Shown: piece after piece, positions 61,558 to 64,000 of the stretch
Layout: each line of letters starts with the position of its first letter
Position numbering within the stretch: position 1 is the first letter of the stretch
Source of the DNA: Salinactinospora qingdaonensis
GTDB taxonomy: Bacteria; Actinomycetota; Actinomycetes; Streptosporangiales; Streptosporangiaceae
Reading direction: 5' to 3'
Length of the DNA: 64,000 nt
Assembly: GCF_039539445.1 (NCBI RefSeq)
Contig: NZ_BAABDD010000001.1
Span: 310,001 to 374,000 of the forward strand
Translations under genes and position numbers: made by a program
The notes under the pieces: model-generated
Seen by the model: only the letters and a program-made list of their open reading frames with translations
The model's database searches: none
What the model was told of the DNA's origin: nothing

Positions 61558-62486
61558 ACCTCCTCATGGCCGGTGTGCTCGTGGGCACGACCCTCGTGCT
61601 CGCCGTGGCTATCTGGGGCCTCTACGAACTGACCGCGGGAGCGGAGCAACGCCGCATGCTCGTCGCCCGCAGCGCTCTGGATGAGGTCGAGCGCCGCGCC
61701 CGCACACCATTGGCGCGGCTCGACGTCGCCCTCCACCGCACCGAACTAGGACGCCGGCTCAGTCGACGCATCGCCCGCTCGGGCGTGGAGGTGCGCGTAT
61801 CGACGTTCGTGGTGGCCATGGTGGCCGCCGCAGTGCTCGCCGTGATCTTCGTGTGGCAGATTCTGGCGCCGGTGTTCGGTATCGCCGCAGCGGTGGGCGT
61901 CGGTTGGCTCTTCTTCTCTTACCTGCGCCGCCAAGAGGAGCGGCGGCGGGAGGAGTTCACCGGCCAACTCCCCGAACTCGCGCGTGTGCTGTCGAACGCG
62001 ACCTCTGCCGGGTTGGCGCTGCCCACCGCCATCGACATGGCCGCAGACGAGCTCGACGATCCCGCGGGCTCGGAGATGCGCCGGCTCGCACAAGCCATGA
62101 AGGTGGGCCAGCCTTTCGAGACGGCCCTAAACGACCTGTCGAAACGGATGCCCTCCCGGGAACTCGGCGTGTTGACCAGCACGCTCCTCGTCGCTTCCAG
62201 GGCCGGCGGGTCGCTGGTGACCAGTCTGCGCAACATCTCCGAGACTTTGGAGAACCGTAAGGAGACCCGTCGTGAGGTACGCACCATCCTCACCGAGACC
62301 ACGAGCACCACGTGGGCGCTCGGCCTCATGGGGGTCGGGGCACTCTTCCTGATCAACGCGATCCTGCCTGACATCCTGCGCAACATGACCGCGAGTTTGG
62401 CGGGACAGCTTGTCCTGGGCCTATCGGCTCTGCTGTTCATCTTCGGCTTAGTGCTCGTGCGCAGGATCACCAGGATCGACTTCTGA
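61554..62486 (+). CDS. tadB: Tad membrane platform protein TadB
   Basis: A 310-residue T2SSF-domain membrane protein that forms the pilus assembly platform with TadC. There is one N-terminal helix (2-23), a pair of helices at about 80-122, a cytoplasmic GspF-like domain (QEERRREEFTGQLPELARVLSNATSAGLALPTAIDMAADEL ... SGGS-type ASRAGGSLVTSLRNISETLENR) and two C-terminal helices. GTG 61554 overlaps the tadA stop. Confidence 0.9.
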   Translation: MNLLMAGVLVGTTLVLAVAIWGLYELTAGAEQRRMLVARSALDEVERRARTPLARLDVALHRTELGRRLSRRIARSGVEVRVSTFVVAMVAAAVLAVIFVWQILAPVFGIAAAVGVGWLFFSYLRRQEERRREEFTGQLPELARVLSNATSAGLALPTAIDMAADELDDPAGSEMRRLAQAMKVGQPFETALNDLSKRMPSRELGVLTSTLLVASRAGGSLVTSLRNISETLENRKETRREVRTILTETTSTTWALGLMGVGALFLINAILPDILRNMTASLAGQLVLGLSALLFIFGLVLVRRITRIDF

Positions 62487-62541
62487 CAACCCCAGCCGAG
62501 GATCGCCCCTCGATCCTCGGCCGCCGCCGCTGGAGGAACCG

Positions 62542-63477
62542 ATGCCCGCCCCCCTGTTCATCCCCCCTGACATCGGCCCGTACCTGCTGCTCGTCGCCTT
62601 GAGCGCGGGCGCGGCACTGGTCGTGGTGCTGGGGGTGTGGGGATTCCATCTGGCGACCGCCAAGAGCCACGTCGCGTTGGAGATTGAACCGCCTCGCCCG
62701 TCGGGCTCCACCGCGAACCGAACCTTCATCCTGCACCGGTTCACGGAACTTTTGGGCACCCCGTTGGGGCGATCCGTGATGGAGCTACTTGGGCAACGCC
62801 AAAACGAGCGGATCAAGCGCCGTATCGAGGCCGCTGGACGCCCCGACAACCTCACAGTCGAACGCTACGTGCGCCGCAAGGTCGGCGAGGTCCTGATCTA
62901 CGGCATTGGGGCGTTGCTGGTCTACCTCAACGGCGCCCCCTTTCTCGCGTTGATTGTGGCGGCGTTCGCCACCCTCACCGACCTCGACCTGTTCGTGAAG
63001 GGACGCGAACGCCAAGACGCGATCCAGTCTCAACTGCCGGATTTCTTGGATGTCCTGGCGGTAACCGTTGGCGCCGGCATGGCGTTTCGCTCGTCGCTGG
63101 AGCGGGTGGCCACCGCCATGCCGGGAGCGCTTTCTGACGAGTTCCGCATCGCGTTGCGGCAGATGGAGCTGGGCACCCCGCGACGCGAAGCATTTGATGC
63201 GCTGCGGCGACGCAATCGCAATGACGCGCTGAACAAGTTCGTCACTGCCATCCAGCAGGCCGAAGAGTTGGGTGCGCCGTTGTCACAAGCTCTGATGGAG
63301 ATTAGCCAGGACATGCGTCGCCAGGACGCCCAGTACCTGCGGCGGAAGGCCCAACGGGTGAACCCCCGCGTTACAGCGGTCACGGCAGCGACGATGCTGC
63401 CCGGGCTGCTCATCCTCGTCACCGGTGCGCTGTTCTTGGGCACCGATCTCAACCTCGGCGTATTGCTGGGAGGCTGA
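62542..63477 (+). CDS. tadC: Tad membrane platform protein TadC
   Basis: A 311-residue T2SSF-domain protein, the partner of TadB. It has an N-terminal helix (about 10-33), helices around 115-145, the GspF-like core (QSQLPDFLDVLAVTVGAGMAFRSSLERVA ... TAIQQAEELGAPLSQALMEISQDMR) and a C-terminal helix. GGAGG five bases before the ATG. It is 55 bases from tadB. A Flp pilin gene follows after 300 bases. Confidence 0.9.
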   Translation: MPAPLFIPPDIGPYLLLVALSAGAALVVVLGVWGFHLATAKSHVALEIEPPRPSGSTANRTFILHRFTELLGTPLGRSVMELLGQRQNERIKRRIEAAGRPDNLTVERYVRRKVGEVLIYGIGALLVYLNGAPFLALIVAAFATLTDLDLFVKGRERQDAIQSQLPDFLDVLAVTVGAGMAFRSSLERVATAMPGALSDEFRIALRQMELGTPRREAFDALRRRNRNDALNKFVTAIQQAEELGAPLSQALMEISQDMRRQDAQYLRRKAQRVNPRVTAVTAATMLPGLLILVTGALFLGTDLNLGVLLGG

Positions 63478-63777
63478 ACGATGTTCCGTTGCTTGGCGTT
63501 TCCCCGTAGCGGCAGCGCACACGGTGAACCGGGCGGTTCCCCAGCACCACGAGCGCTGTTGTCCCAGGCACCGGAGAATCCACAGTGTGGATAACAATTC
63601 GTCAACAGCATTCGACGAAATTGCAGACATACAGTGCCATTCACCCAGTTAGGGCCACCTCTGGCGTGGACAACCCAGCAGACTCTTTTCTAGAGACGGA
63701 GCAATCCGTAGATTGTTACCGTCGCCAGCAAGGCCGCTGATAGCTCGCCCTTCCCCTCAGCAAACAGGGAGCAAATC
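63478..63777 (+). promoter_or_regulatory. tadC-flp intergenic region with DnaA-box-like palindrome
   Basis: 300 bases, AT-richer than the genes. It contains a 15-bp palindrome ATCCACA-G-TGTGGAT (63578-63592) that includes TGTGGATAA (63586-63594), an exact DnaA-box sequence on the minus strand, and CGTGGACAA (63665-63673), one base from the actinomycete box. This probably holds a separate strong promoter for the pilin, as is usual for major pilins. Confidence 0.45.
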
Positions 63778-64000
63778 ATGAACAAGCTGCACAACTTCCT
63801 CACATCCCGCCGCACGGCCCTAGAAAACCACCCTGACCAGGGCGCGAGCATGCTCGAATACGCCGCAGTAGTGATCTTGGTCGGCCTGATCGCCAGCCTG
63901 GTGTTCGGGTTGGGGCTACAAGATCAGATCAGCGATGCGATTCAGAATGGTGTTGACCAGGCACTGAGCGGTGGCGGGGGCAATGGCGCAGGAGACGGCG
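63778..64000 (+). CDS. Flp/Fap major pilin, 3' end cut off by window edge
   Basis: The first 74 codons of a Flp pilin. A 24-residue leader ends at DQG|ASMLEYAAVVILVGLIA, a typical Flp prepilin site (Gly-1, Glu+5, Tyr+6), followed by the hydrophobic helix and a Gly/Asn-rich tail (SGGGGNGAGDG). GGGAG six bases before the ATG. It is the likely structural subunit of the pilus built by the upstream genes; a prepilin peptidase gene is expected beyond the window. Confidence 0.93.
   Translation, partial: MNKLHNFLTSRRTALENHPDQGASMLEYAAVVILVGLIASLVFGLGLQDQISDAIQNGVDQALSGGGGNGAGDG

Noticed and set aside
1..64000. CRISPR arrays, insertion sequences, phage genes
   Set aside because: No regularly spaced repeats, transposase, integrase or phage structural genes were seen on either strand.

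Overview
The window is high-GC DNA with dense, often overlapping genes, frequent GTG starts (plus one TTG), a DasR-type operator, a TPP riboswitch in front of thiD, a DUF2510 protein, a DUF6457 protein and a complete actinobacterial-style Tad/Flp pilus operon. This points to a chromosomal segment of a filamentous actinomycete, probably in the Nocardiopsaceae/Streptosporangiales neighbourhood. The taxon is inferred from gene style and was not tested by a search. I see no integrase, transposase, phage gene or CRISPR array.

Layout. 1-3.2 kb: acetate kinase (cut by the window edge) and phosphoketolase, an acetyl-phosphate/ATP module. 3.4-5.4 kb: cytidine deaminase and purine nucleoside phosphorylase, convergent, and a GNAT acetyltransferase. 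5.8-13.4 kb: an unknown protein, a large-subunit catalase, a FUSC-type membrane protein, an acyltransferase-like membrane protein and acetoacetyl-CoA synthetase. 13.6-17.1 kb: biotin genes bioD-bioA (overlapping) divergent from bioF, with no bioB. 17.2-24.9 kb: SGNH hydrolase, ornithine aminotransferase, acyl-CoA ligase, riboswitch-controlled thiD, an alanine/sodium symporter and a DUF6457 protein. 25.3-33.8 kb: two GT4 glycosyltransferases, an aminotransferase/LysR divergent pair, a DMT transporter and a membrane spermidine-synthase-like protein. 33.8-38.8 kb: a 2-hydroxyacid-dehydrogenase homologue that has lost its catalytic Arg and His, a GH20 hexosaminidase behind a dre (DasR) site and a CRP-like site, glycerophosphodiesterase and a secreted protein. 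39-41.3 kb: fumarylacetoacetase and an unknown partner. 41.3-42.8 kb: a gene-poor gap with stacked hairpins. 42.8-49.8 kb: NlpC/P60 hydrolase, a polA-like exonuclease/polymerase, an intact hydroxyacid dehydrogenase, a lipid-kinase-family protein, a SpoU methyltransferase and a membrane-tethered SSI-like protein. 50.4-54.7 kb: an envelope-type cluster of a solute-binding/VWA chimera, an amidase-like protein and a DUF2510 coiled-coil protein. 55-55.9 kb: oligoribonuclease and tRNA-His with a strong terminator.

56.2 kb to the end is a Tad pilus operon: a zinc-ribbon protein, cpaB, a cpaE/tadZ gene fused in frame to a TadE pseudopilin, a second tadE, tadA, tadB, tadC and the start of a Flp pilin. 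The TadZ-TadE fusion has an intact prepilin-peptidase site at the domain junction. This suggests that the ATPase and the pseudopilin are made as one chain and then separated by processing, and it is the most unusual protein architecture in the window. The best unexplained RNA/DNA signals are a three-way-junction fold plus a hairpin masking the ribosome binding site in the 25.1-25.3 kb leader, competing hairpins at 35.1 kb, a bulged 15-bp inverted repeat at 32.1 kb, and tandem 13-nt repeats in front of the inactive dehydrogenase homologue.
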